Assembly: GCA_019414565.1 (NCBI GenBank) | Contig: DXLU01000029.1 | Span: 1-64,000, forward strand | DNA from: Collinsella sp. | GTDB taxonomy: Bacteria; Actinomycetota; Coriobacteriia; Coriobacteriales; Coriobacteriaceae | Length of the DNA stretch: 64,000 nt | Reading direction: 5' to 3' | Shown here: positions 36,149 to 43,788 of the stretch, in pieces | Layout: each line of letters begins with the position of its first letter | How positions within the stretch are numbered: position 1 is the stretch's first letter | Program-made: the position numbers and the translations under genes | Notes under the pieces: model-generated | The model's input: the letters and a program-made list of their open reading frames with translations, nothing else | The model's database searches: none | Told to the model about the DNA's origin: nothing

Positions 36149-36493
36149 GCGAACTCCCCCTTTAGCTAACTACAGTGTTTGCAGGGAGATGTTACCGCAT
36201 CGTTTCGTCGACGTGTTCGAGACCGTCTCCATAATTGGCGTTTTTTACGTTCGTGCAATTCGGCGAACGACAAGGCTTCCTCGGCAGACGATGCTTTTGA
36301 CACATATCGCCCCGCCGTCGCCGACCGCTCGATTGTCGCTCGAAAAAAGTTGAAGTAATTTTTCCCACCTTTTACCTGTGGAGATGTCAATCCGTCAAGC
36401 ATTTGGTCAGAAATTGGTCAAGTAGCGGCTGATACGGTCGGCATCGACAGCCAAAACCGATAGAAGTTTGGCCCCAGAAGCAGGGAGGTTCCC
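36149..36493. promoter_or_regulatory. Divergent intergenic region between lactate dehydrogenase and surface-protein cluster
   Basis: This 345-base gap separates divergent operons. A direct repeat TTGGTCA occurs at 36403-36409 and 36414-36420, one helical turn apart. TTGTCG (36333-36338) and TAATTT (36356-36361), 17 bases apart, may be a plus-strand promoter for the next gene. CGTTCG/CGAACG (36248-36269) is a small inverted repeat. No gene or structured RNA is recognised. Confidence 0.4.
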
Positions 36494-36790
36494 ATGGCAT
36501 ATTACTGGCCCCAGTACGGCGTCGCCATCGAGGTCGACGACGACCCCTATCTCCTGCCTTTCGACGAAGAGGCGTTCCCCGATACGGCGGTCTACCACGT
36601 CACCACCGATGTTATCTGCGACCCCGAGTCGTTCTCGGCGCTCGCCCACCACATCGCGCGTATCCACGACATCGAGCTCCCTCACGACTTTGACGAGCTC
36701 ATCTACTCGCGCCGCCTGATGCTTCACATGCTCTTTGGAGCGGACCCGTCCACGTTCGCACGTGTCTACACCACCAAGGACGCCGCATGA
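36494..36790 (+). CDS. Hypothetical 98-residue acidic protein
   Basis: No family recognised. The small soluble protein is acidic in its first half (EVDDDPYLLPFDEEAFPD) and helical, with His and Arg residues, in its second half (HHIARIHDIELPHDFDELIY). GGGAGG precedes the ATG. Its stop overlaps the next start as ATGA, so translation is coupled to the membrane-anchored protein downstream. It is the only cytoplasmic member of the five-gene cluster, so it might be a chaperone or regulator; that is speculation. Confidence 0.65.
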   Translation: MAYYWPQYGVAIEVDDDPYLLPFDEEAFPDTAVYHVTTDVICDPESFSALAHHIARIHDIELPHDFDELIYSRRLMLHMLFGADPSTFARVYTTKDAA

Positions 36791-37296
36791 GTGCGAAGAA
36801 GCCGCCCCGCCTTGCAGGACTGGGGCGTCGCAAGAAACTCGTCGTTGTATGCCTGGCTATCGTCTGCGCCCTCATCGCCGTAGGGCTATACGCCTGGCAG
36901 TCGCAGCCCGTGCCCGAAGCGGGCGCCTCAGTCACGACGGCAGAGGGTAAATCGCGACAAGAAATCCAAGATGAGCTCGATGCCATCGTCCGCGACAACA
37001 TGATGACGATTTCGGTCGCGCCGGTCGCTCAGCTACAGGAGGACGGCAAGCTACGCGTCAACGTGCAAAACGTCCAAGACAATAAATTTCCCCAGCGATT
37101 CCGCGTCATCCAAAACGACGAGACCATGTACGAATCCGGTGTGGTCGAGACCGGCAAGACAATCGAGACGTGCCCCGCCGGCGACATCAAAGAAGGCGAG
37201 GCGTACATCGAGATCCAGGCACTCGATGCCAAGACCCTCGACAGCCACGGCAATCCGACACGTGTCAAGGTACGGGTTGAGCAAACCGAGAACTAG
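36787..37296 (+). CDS. Hypothetical membrane-anchored protein, 169 residues
   Basis: A short basic N-terminus (GRRKKL) is followed by one hydrophobic segment at about residues 18-36, then an exported domain of about 130 residues rich in beta-type sequence. It has no cysteines in the hydrophobic part and no sorting signal, so it is probably a signal-anchored protein facing outward. The domain includes VAPVAQLQEDGKLRVNVQN and ends VRVEQTEN, compatible with an immunoglobulin-like or bacterial surface fold. No family recognised. It overlaps the preceding gene by four bases. Confidence 0.7.
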   Translation: MSAKKPPRLAGLGRRKKLVVVCLAIVCALIAVGLYAWQSQPVPEAGASVTTAEGKSRQEIQDELDAIVRDNMMTISVAPVAQLQEDGKLRVNVQNVQDNKFPQRFRVIQNDETMYESGVVETGKTIETCPAGDIKEGEAYIEIQALDAKTLDSHGNPTRVKVRVEQTEN

Positions 37297-37386
37297 CTTT
37301 TTCAGCCGACGCGGCACCACACGCAATTCACCAGCATTCGTCCAATCATCGCGGGGACGGCCCGCGGCGAATAGAAAGGAACGACC

Positions 37387-37986
37387 ATGGACATCACCAG
37401 GAACATGAACGGAGCCAGAGCGCTCGTCGTGGGCGCAGGGCTCGCGCTCGTGCTCGCAATGGGCGCCGCCCCGACGCCAGCTATGGCAGCCGGGCGCGTT
37501 GGAACCACAAAGGTAATGGTCAGGACCCAGATCGACAACGTTGAGTTCAAAGTTCCGACGGTTATTCCCTTCGTCGCCAAGGCCGACGGCACGCTTCAGG
37601 GCCCCTCGGAAGACGCGACCACCATCGACAATCATTCGGCCTACGGCATCCATGTCACCAACATGAAGATCGACGCCATGAACACCTGGACCATTGCCGC
37701 CGACGCCAAGGCCGGAACCGCGCAGAACTCCATCGACTTTAAGGTCGGCCCCGACGGCGCACTCCAGAACGCCAGCGCCGCAATGCAGGGGACGGGCCTC
37801 GATCTTTCCAAGAACGCAGCCTTCGACATGGGTTACCAGGGCATTGCCGGCGGCAAGGACAAAATCAAGCTCAAGACAAGCGGAAACGTCGCCCGCGTCA
37901 CGCGCGACATCTTCCGCGTAACCGGCGAAGGCGATCAGGTTGCAACGATCACCTGGACGGTCGAGCCCGGTGCGCACACGGCATAA
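37387..37986 (+). CDS. Hypothetical secreted protein, 199 residues
   Basis: A signal peptide covers about residues 1-35 (hydrophobic core LVVGAGLALVLAMGAA, likely cut after PAMAA). The mature part is beta-rich: VPTVIPFVAKADGTLQGPS, then TTIDNHSAYGIHVTNMKID, one Trp-containing strand, and an end reading VATITWTVEPG. This strand pattern resembles small pilin-like or TasA-like surface domains, but I cannot name the family. AAAGGAA precedes the ATG. The next gene starts inside its 3' end. Confidence 0.7.
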   Translation: MDITRNMNGARALVVGAGLALVLAMGAAPTPAMAAGRVGTTKVMVRTQIDNVEFKVPTVIPFVAKADGTLQGPSEDATTIDNHSAYGIHVTNMKIDAMNTWTIAADAKAGTAQNSIDFKVGPDGALQNASAAMQGTGLDLSKNAAFDMGYQGIAGGKDKIKLKTSGNVARVTRDIFRVTGEGDQVATITWTVEPGAHTA

Positions 37987-38251
37987 GGCCGTCGCCCTGG
38001 CCGCCGCCGACAGCATCCTAGCGTTTGGGCCAGCCATGGCCTTTGCCCAGCAAGAACAGGCGCAGGCCGCCACGCAAGTGACGGTCGACCTCTCGGAGCT
38101 CGACCGCGGCGACCGCGAGGAACCGTTGGCGCAGACAGGCGACAGACGATGGCTCTTGGCAGCAGGCGCCACAGCAGCAGGCGCGGGAACCGCCGGCCTC
38201 GGTCTGCACATCAAACGCAGCCAGAAACAAAACATGGACAGGCCGCACTAA
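37970..38251 (+). CDS. Small wall-anchored protein with LAQTG sorting signal
   Basis: From a GTG at 37970 the protein has 93 residues: a signal peptide (RTRHK, then a hydrophobic stretch to about residue 27), about 25 mature residues, then LAQTG at 53-57, a hydrophobic segment at about 61-79 and a basic tail. That is the layout of a sortase substrate with the LAxTG-type motif common in Actinobacteria. It is almost only an anchor, so it may act as a cell-wall base for a partner protein. It overlaps the preceding gene by 17 bases; a TTG at 37940 is a less likely start. Confidence 0.65.
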   Translation: MRTRHKAVALAAADSILAFGPAMAFAQQEQAQAATQVTVDLSELDRGDREEPLAQTGDRRWLLAAGATAAGAGTAGLGLHIKRSQKQNMDRPH

Positions 38252-38269
38252 ATTAGCTAAGGAGACCCC

Positions 38270-39700
38270 ATGGCATCGAAGAACCTTTTGCCCGTCGTCG
38301 CACTCTGCGGCGCGCTCGCAACCGGAACGCCTGTCGCCGCTTGGGCGACTCCCGTCATGGCAGACTCCTTACCAGCAGCCCTAAGTTCCGCCCCAAATCC
38401 GTCGAGCGCCATTGCGTGCAAGCGTTTTTCGATCGCGCAGGCCGCGATCTCAACCTCGGGATGCCTTCGTCGTAATACGGACGGCTCGATAGTCGTGGAT
38501 ATCAAGCGTTCGAACAAGGCAAACGGCTCCCAGGCGGGGTGCGCCGTCTGCACGTGGCGCTCGGTTGTGCTCGATGCAGATGGCGATCCATGCAATTTAG
38601 AGCTGCGCATCGACATCGCTTCGGTCGATGACTCGGCGAACGGAGCGAAGGTCGTCTTCGACGGTGCGTTTTTCGAGAAAGGAGGCGGTATATGTCTGGG
38701 CTGCGCCGCCGCGAATGCAGACGACACGCAGCCCACCCTCTCATTCACGGCATCGTTGCGGCTGACCAAAGCCGGCACCGATGCCGTCGCGGCGGGAGAA
38801 GCGTCCCTGCTGTTCTACGCCGTCAGCACCAAAGACACAGACGCTCATTTCGAGAAGCCAGCCGGATCACTCAGCCTTACACGAGGGATAGAGGCAGGCC
38901 CTATTGAAATCGATGCCCACGCGCAAAGCAGGCAACGCATTCTTGCCGACCCGGCGCTTCTCGAAATGGAGTGGAACGGATCCGGAGCCATCGGAATTCT
39001 CCCCTCCGCGCTTGACGCCAAGACGCTCCCCTCAAACGACGAACCCATCAACGCAACCACACAAGAAGAGAGCGCGGACAAAGAAGCAGGTGCGGGCGAC
39101 ACGCCGTCGCCGACAAACAGCGTCCCAGCTTCTTTCGAAGCGCCGAATGAGCCCGCTACCGATCCAAACGATCCCGAGCTCGCGGACAGTCTGGGGCTTG
39201 CTGATCCTCAGGAGATCGATGAAGGTAACTGCTGCGTGCTTGCCGCGCTCGACCACACGGAGGTCATCGACGCTGCGAACATCGAAGTTGCCGCCGCCAA
39301 TCAGCCCGTCCGCAAGTCGGCCATCATCGCATTTCCCGAGTCCATCGAAGTCGTCTTTTTGCCATCGGGCGAGGTCGTGGCCCCAACACTGCTCACCCTG
39401 TTGGGCGCCAAGAATACTCGAAACGAAATTAAAAAGGTCACGGTTGTCGACCCTGCAACCACCGCTAAACTGCGTCTATACGCCGTTGCCGCAGACGGAG
39501 GCAAGACCTTGGAATTCGATGGCGACACACTTCTAGCCTGGCGACGTCTGGACATTATGCAAGACGTCTCGTATCAGATCGAACTCGAAGGGTTTGATCG
39601 TGCCCGCGATGCCAATATCATCGCCGCGGCTATTGAATCCCCGCAGCGGCTTATGACACTGCGCTTTGACTACTACCCCTATGTCCCGACAACCACCTGA
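38270..39700 (+). CDS. Large cysteine-containing secreted protein of unknown function
   Basis: The 476-residue protein has a signal peptide of about 31 residues. The first ~200 mature residues contain two CxxC pairs (CAVC, CLGC) and other cysteines, suggesting disulphides or a metal site. A linker at about 260-310 is rich in Glu, Thr, Pro and Asn. The last ~140 residues (SIEVVFLPSGEVVAPTLLTL, then LRLYAVAADGGKTL) recall the strand pattern of the 199-residue protein upstream. There is no sorting signal. AAGGAGA precedes the ATG. It is the last gene of the cluster. Confidence 0.72.
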   Translation: MASKNLLPVVALCGALATGTPVAAWATPVMADSLPAALSSAPNPSSAIACKRFSIAQAAISTSGCLRRNTDGSIVVDIKRSNKANGSQAGCAVCTWRSVVLDADGDPCNLELRIDIASVDDSANGAKVVFDGAFFEKGGGICLGCAAANADDTQPTLSFTASLRLTKAGTDAVAAGEASLLFYAVSTKDTDAHFEKPAGSLSLTRGIEAGPIEIDAHAQSRQRILADPALLEMEWNGSGAIGILPSALDAKTLPSNDEPINATTQEESADKEAGAGDTPSPTNSVPASFEAPNEPATDPNDPELADSLGLADPQEIDEGNCCVLAALDHTEVIDAANIEVAAANQPVRKSAIIAFPESIEVVFLPSGEVVAPTLLTLLGAKNTRNEIKKVTVVDPATTAKLRLYAVAADGGKTLEFDGDTLLAWRRLDIMQDVSYQIELEGFDRARDANIIAAAIESPQRLMTLRFDYYPYVPTTT

Positions 39701-39723
39701 GGCTTAAATGCTGCGCATCATTC

Positions 39724-39749
39724 CTAATACCACTTATATAACGTATTAG
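39724..39749. promoter_or_regulatory. AT-rich inverted repeat upstream of the DUF554 gene
   Basis: CTAATAC (39724-39730) and GTATTAG (39743-39749) flank an AT-rich 12-base core with TTATATA. In this GC-rich region it stands out as a possible operator overlapping a promoter; it lies about 80 bases before the DUF554 start. Confidence 0.45.
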
Positions 39750-39818
39750 ATGAGTCGCGATGTGCCTCGCATTTCGTTCTGCTACGATTGCCACGTTGGC
39801 ATCAATACAGGAGGGCTC

Positions 39819-40535
39819 ATGCCGGGCTTGGGAACAATCATCAACGTTGCGCTTTTAGTTGCGGGCGGTCTTTTGGGATTAGCGGGCGGCCGCTTCATTA
39901 CACCGCGCATCCAAGACACGCTCATGAAAGCATCGGGGCTGTGCGTCCTGTTTATCGGCCTGGGCGGCACCATGCAAAAGATGCTCATCATCGATGGAAA
40001 GGCGCTAGCGACCACCGGTACCACCATGCTCATCGTCTCATTTGCGCTCGGTTCGCTCATCGGCGAGGCCATCAACTTGGAGGCCGCCATCGAGAACCTT
40101 GGCGAATGGCTCAAGCGCAAGACTGGCAGTGAGGGCGATAACGAGTTCACCAACGCTTTTGTCTCGACTTCACTCACCGTGTGCATCGGCGCCATGGCCA
40201 TTGTGGGATCGATCCAGGACGGCCTGCTCGGCGACTGGTCAACGCTTGCCCTCAAGGGCGCACTGGACTGCATCATCGTCTGCACCATGACGGCCTCGCT
40301 TGGCCGCGGCTGCATCTTCTCCGCCCTGCCCGTCGCCGTGTTCCAGGGGACGATCACGCTGTTTGCCGGCGCACTCTCCCCCATCATGACCACGGCAGCC
40401 CTCGACAGCCTTTCGCTCGTAGGCTCCATGCTCATCTTCTGCGTCGGCGTCAACCTCATCCGTCCTCAGACCTTCCGCACGGCCAATATGCTCCCCTCCG
40501 TCGTCATCGCCGTCATCTACGCCCTCCTGTTCTAA
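39819..40535 (+). CDS. DUF554 family membrane protein
   Basis: The 238-residue protein has about seven hydrophobic segments. Family features include GTIINVALLVAGGLLGLAGGR at the N-terminus, KASGLCVLFIGLGGTMQKML and SFALGSLIGEAINLE. DUF554 proteins are putative transporters of unknown substrate. AGGAGGG precedes the ATG at 39819; a frame extending to 39750 is not supported. It lies upstream of the TerB module but has its own likely promoter, so a functional link is not assumed. Confidence 0.88.
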   Translation: MPGLGTIINVALLVAGGLLGLAGGRFITPRIQDTLMKASGLCVLFIGLGGTMQKMLIIDGKALATTGTTMLIVSFALGSLIGEAINLEAAIENLGEWLKRKTGSEGDNEFTNAFVSTSLTVCIGAMAIVGSIQDGLLGDWSTLALKGALDCIIVCTMTASLGRGCIFSALPVAVFQGTITLFAGALSPIMTTAALDSLSLVGSMLIFCVGVNLIRPQTFRTANMLPSVVIAVIYALLF

Positions 40536-40578
40536 ATCTATCAACGCAGCGGTATCTCGAACACCTGTTTGATGCTGT

Positions 40579-40586
40579 GCTATGAT
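40579..40586 (+). promoter_or_regulatory. Extended -10 promoter of the TerB-ATPase-helicase module
   Basis: TATGAT (40581-40586) is preceded by TGC, giving an extended -10, about 38 bases before the GTG start of the TerB gene. The -35 match is poor, as allowed for extended -10 promoters. Confidence 0.45.
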
Positions 40587-40623
40587 ATGAGGTCACCGAA
40601 GCTGCGTTAGGAGAGGAGAAGCG

Positions 40624-42384
40624 GTGGCCGACCAGGACATCAAGATGCTCATCGAGCGCATTATGGCCGAGGCCCGGACCCATCAGTCCGCCCGCTTCTC
40701 AAACGAAATCTACGCAGACGAGCCGATTCTCAAGACCGGCCGGCAGATGCAGAACTTCCTCCCCGACCAGTACCGCAAGATGCGTGAGATATCGCGTTGG
40801 CAAGACGACCCCAAGGGCGGCGCGGGCCGTTGGCTTTCGGAGGCCGAGCTTTTCTACCGCCAAGGCCTGCTGATGGCAGACTTTGAGGACGACTGTCCCT
40901 ACAACGGCACCTTTAAGTCGTACTTTCCCACCTACAACGCCATGAGCGATCGGCAGCTGCGCGGCTATTTTACCTGGCGTGCCCAAGTGCGCCGCGGAAC
41001 CGTCGAGGAAACGTCTACGTCCTTTGCCTTCCTGTATCTCTATGAGCTGATCTGCGGCATTGGCGTAGATGACCCGCTCGATGGTTTTAACAAGATCAAG
41101 GCCTTTTGGGACGCCTATCGCGCCTTCGAGCCCGGCATCGACCGGTTTGCACGCGTGTGGCTGCAAGATTACGCCGTATTCCACGGACTCGACCCCAAGC
41201 TACTTTGCGACTCCAAGACCGTCATGTTCGATAACGCCCTTATCGAGCTGCGGCGCGCGGCACGAGACCTTGCACCCGCACCGACGCCATCGGACCAGGC
41301 GCCCAAGCGTCACAAGGCCTCCGAGCCCACGCTCCCCCTTCCGCCCGACGAGGCGCGCGAGGAGCGACTCATGGCTGCCATCAATGCCCTCTCCACGTAC
41401 AACCTCAATAATTCAAGGCTTGACCGCAGCCACCATCGCGACCTGCGCCACGTGGCATGCGCTGTGTACGTCCGTATGGCGCGCTACTATGACACGCACC
41501 GAAAGACCGGTATCGTGGCGAGCTTGTTTGGGGAGGAGACGGCCATGCCCTATACCATGTTTGCCTCGGCCGTGTTCTTTGCGCCCAATCGCCACGAGGA
41601 CTGCGAATATCATCTTGATCCCATCCATATCTACCGTTGTCAAAACGGCTTTTGGGAATGCGTGCGCATTCACGGCAGCAGGCAAAAGAGCAGCAAGCTT
41701 GGTGAGATGATGCGCGCCTGCGACCAACGCCTGCGCCTGGCCCTAGACCCCACCCACCCCCTGAAGGAGGAGAAGGTCCCCAAATATCTGGCCAAGATCA
41801 TCGATGACGAGATCGTGGCATGGCTTTCGTGGGATGCCGCGCACCAGCCCGTCAAGATCGATATCGATTTGAGTCAGTTGGGACACATTCGGAGCGCCGC
41901 CGCACAAACGCGTGAAGCGCTTTTAATCGATGAAGAGCGCGAGGACGGCGCACCTGTGGAAGCCGAGGCGACGCTTATCGAGCAACCGAGCACCGAGCCC
42001 GCGCCCGGCATGGCTGCCAAACCTGGCGAGATAACCACACGGCAAAACGAACCCGACGAGCCGACTGTCTCCACCGAAGAGCTTGGCGTCGTGGCACCGC
42101 TCCTCGTGTCTGCGCCCGCGCCCGTAACGCCCGCGTCCACCGAAGCTGCGACCGAACTCGCGCCTGCCGCAACCGCGTATCTGCGCGCGCTCCTCGAGCA
42201 AAACGCAGCGCAAGCGACATCGGCAGTGGAAAGGTCGGGCCAGAGCGAGGATATGCTCGTCGACAGCATCAACGAGGCGCTCTTTGACCTGGTGGGTGAC
42301 ACCGTTATCGAGTTTGGAGCGGCAGGACCGCAGATTATCGAAGATTACGAAGCAGACGTGAGAGGATACCTAGACCATGAGTGA
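40624..42384 (+). CDS. TerB-N/TerB-C domain protein
   Basis: The 586-residue protein matches the TerB-N/TerB-C architecture found with phage-defence and stress helicases. The N-terminal region (about 50-290) includes SRWQDDPKG, LFYRQGLLMADFEDDCPYNG and YFTWRAQVRRG, typical of TerB-N. The last ~70 residues (INEALFDLVGDTVIEFG) match TerB-C. Between them is a Pro/Ala/Glu-rich linker at about 440-520. No signal peptide is present. The GTG start has AGGAGAAG upstream. Its stop overlaps the ATPase start by eight bases. It is probably a scaffold or sensor for the ATPase and helicase that follow. Confidence 0.82.
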   Translation: MADQDIKMLIERIMAEARTHQSARFSNEIYADEPILKTGRQMQNFLPDQYRKMREISRWQDDPKGGAGRWLSEAELFYRQGLLMADFEDDCPYNGTFKSYFPTYNAMSDRQLRGYFTWRAQVRRGTVEETSTSFAFLYLYELICGIGVDDPLDGFNKIKAFWDAYRAFEPGIDRFARVWLQDYAVFHGLDPKLLCDSKTVMFDNALIELRRAARDLAPAPTPSDQAPKRHKASEPTLPLPPDEAREERLMAAINALSTYNLNNSRLDRSHHRDLRHVACAVYVRMARYYDTHRKTGIVASLFGEETAMPYTMFASAVFFAPNRHEDCEYHLDPIHIYRCQNGFWECVRIHGSRQKSSKLGEMMRACDQRLRLALDPTHPLKEEKVPKYLAKIIDDEIVAWLSWDAAHQPVKIDIDLSQLGHIRSAAAQTREALLIDEEREDGAPVEAEATLIEQPSTEPAPGMAAKPGEITTRQNEPDEPTVSTEELGVVAPLLVSAPAPVTPASTEAATELAPAATAYLRALLEQNAAQATSAVERSGQSEDMLVDSINEALFDLVGDTVIEFGAAGPQIIEDYEADVRGYLDHE

Positions 42385-43672
42385 CACCGCATCCGCAGCG
42401 CCCCGCGTACCCAAACGCGTCGCCGCCGTTATCCTAAACTCGCTCAAGGGCGGCGTGGTCCCGCGCATCGGCCTTCCCTATATCACCGTGGGACGCGAGG
42501 TCGAGATTCGCGCCCTGCTCACCGATTTAAGTCTCATCGCCGATGGCGGCGCGAGCTTCCGCTTTTTAGTCGGTCGCTACGGCGCCGGTAAGAGCTTTTT
42601 GCTCCAGACCATCCGCACGCACGCCATGGGCGAGGGATTCGTCGTCGCCGATGCCGACTTGTCGCCCGAGCGACGCCTGCAGGGCGGTCAGGGGCAGGGC
42701 CTTGCCACCTACCGCGAGCTCATCCGCAATATATCGACCAAGACGCGCCCCGAGGGCGGTGCGCTCAACCTTATTCTGGATCGCTGGGTCGCCTCGTGTG
42801 CTAACGTCGACGAGTCGGTCGTCAATGCCCAACTGACCCCGCTCGAGGAGATGGTCCACGGCTTCGACTTCACCCGCATGCTTCGCCGCTATCGCACGGC
42901 CGTATCCGAGGGCGACGAAGAGGCCATGAGCCGCGTGACCAAATGGATCCGCGGCGAATACCGCACCAAGAGCGAGGCTCGCGCCGAACTGGGGTCCTCA
43001 ACCATCATCAGCGACGATGACTGGTACGACTACGTCAAACTCATCGCGCGTTTTTTGGTTTGCAGCGGCTACAAGGGCATGCTGGTGCTCATCGACGAGC
43101 TCGTGAATCTGTATAAGATTCCCAACGCCATCACGCGCCAGTACAACTACGAGAAGATCCTGACCATGTACAACGACACACTTCAGGGCAAGGCGCAGTA
43201 CCTGGGCATGATCATGGGTGGCACGCCGACCTCCATCGAGGACCGCCGCCGCGGTGTGTTTTCCTACGAGGCCCTACGCAGCCGACTCGCCCAGGGCCGC
43301 TTTGCGCGCGAGGACCTTAAGGACATGCTTGCGCCCATCATCCGCCTGCAACCACTCACCTACGAGGAGTTGCTGGTGCTGATCGAAAAACTCATGCAAA
43401 TTCACACCGGCTACTTTGGCTGGACGCCCACGCTGACCGAAAACGACTTGGTTGACTTCCTCAAGATTGAGTTCGGTCGTGTGGGAGCCGACACGCACCT
43501 GACGCCGCGCGAGGTCATTCGTGACTTTATCGAGTTGCTCGACATCCTATGCCAAAACCCCGACGCCAACGTGGCCGAGCTGCTGCAAAGCGTCGGCGGC
43601 GATACTCTCGCGTCAGCTAGCGACTCGCCCGCATCATCCGACACGCGCAACTTCGCCGAATTCACCATCTAA
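42377..43672 (+). CDS. BREX BrxD-like ATP-binding protein (DUF2791)
   Basis: The 431-residue P-loop protein has GRYGAGKS (Walker A, residues 66-73) and MLVLIDE (Walker B, 235-241), an AAA/ORC-like layout. The sequence GVVPRIGLPYITVGREVEI and the length match DUF2791 proteins such as BrxD of type 2 BREX phage-defence systems. The other BREX genes (pglX methylase, pglZ, brxC) are not in the window. It overlaps the TerB gene by eight bases, and an 8-bp hairpin with a T-run follows its stop. Confidence 0.85.
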   Translation: MSDTASAAPRVPKRVAAVILNSLKGGVVPRIGLPYITVGREVEIRALLTDLSLIADGGASFRFLVGRYGAGKSFLLQTIRTHAMGEGFVVADADLSPERRLQGGQGQGLATYRELIRNISTKTRPEGGALNLILDRWVASCANVDESVVNAQLTPLEEMVHGFDFTRMLRRYRTAVSEGDEEAMSRVTKWIRGEYRTKSEARAELGSSTIISDDDWYDYVKLIARFLVCSGYKGMLVLIDELVNLYKIPNAITRQYNYEKILTMYNDTLQGKAQYLGMIMGGTPTSIEDRRRGVFSYEALRSRLAQGRFAREDLKDMLAPIIRLQPLTYEELLVLIEKLMQIHTGYFGWTPTLTENDLVDFLKIEFGRVGADTHLTPREVIRDFIELLDILCQNPDANVAELLQSVGGDTLASASDSPASSDTRNFAEFTI

Positions 43673-43710
43673 CCTGCCCAAAAGGAACAGGTTTATTGTG
43701 GCAGGTTTTA
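43671..43710 (+). promoter_or_regulatory. Hairpin with T-run between the ATPase and helicase genes
   Basis: AACCTGCC (43671-43678), overlapping the stop codon, pairs perfectly with GGCAGGTT (43700-43707) and is followed by TTTA. The loop is 21 bases. It looks like a weak or regulated terminator inside the operon and could set the ratio of helicase to ATPase. Confidence 0.5.
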
Positions 43711-43788
43711 TCTGGGCAAACGTTGAAGCAGCCATGCAGCAAGCCACTGCCCACCGCGTTGAGAGATTCGTTTTTGAAAGGAGGCCCC

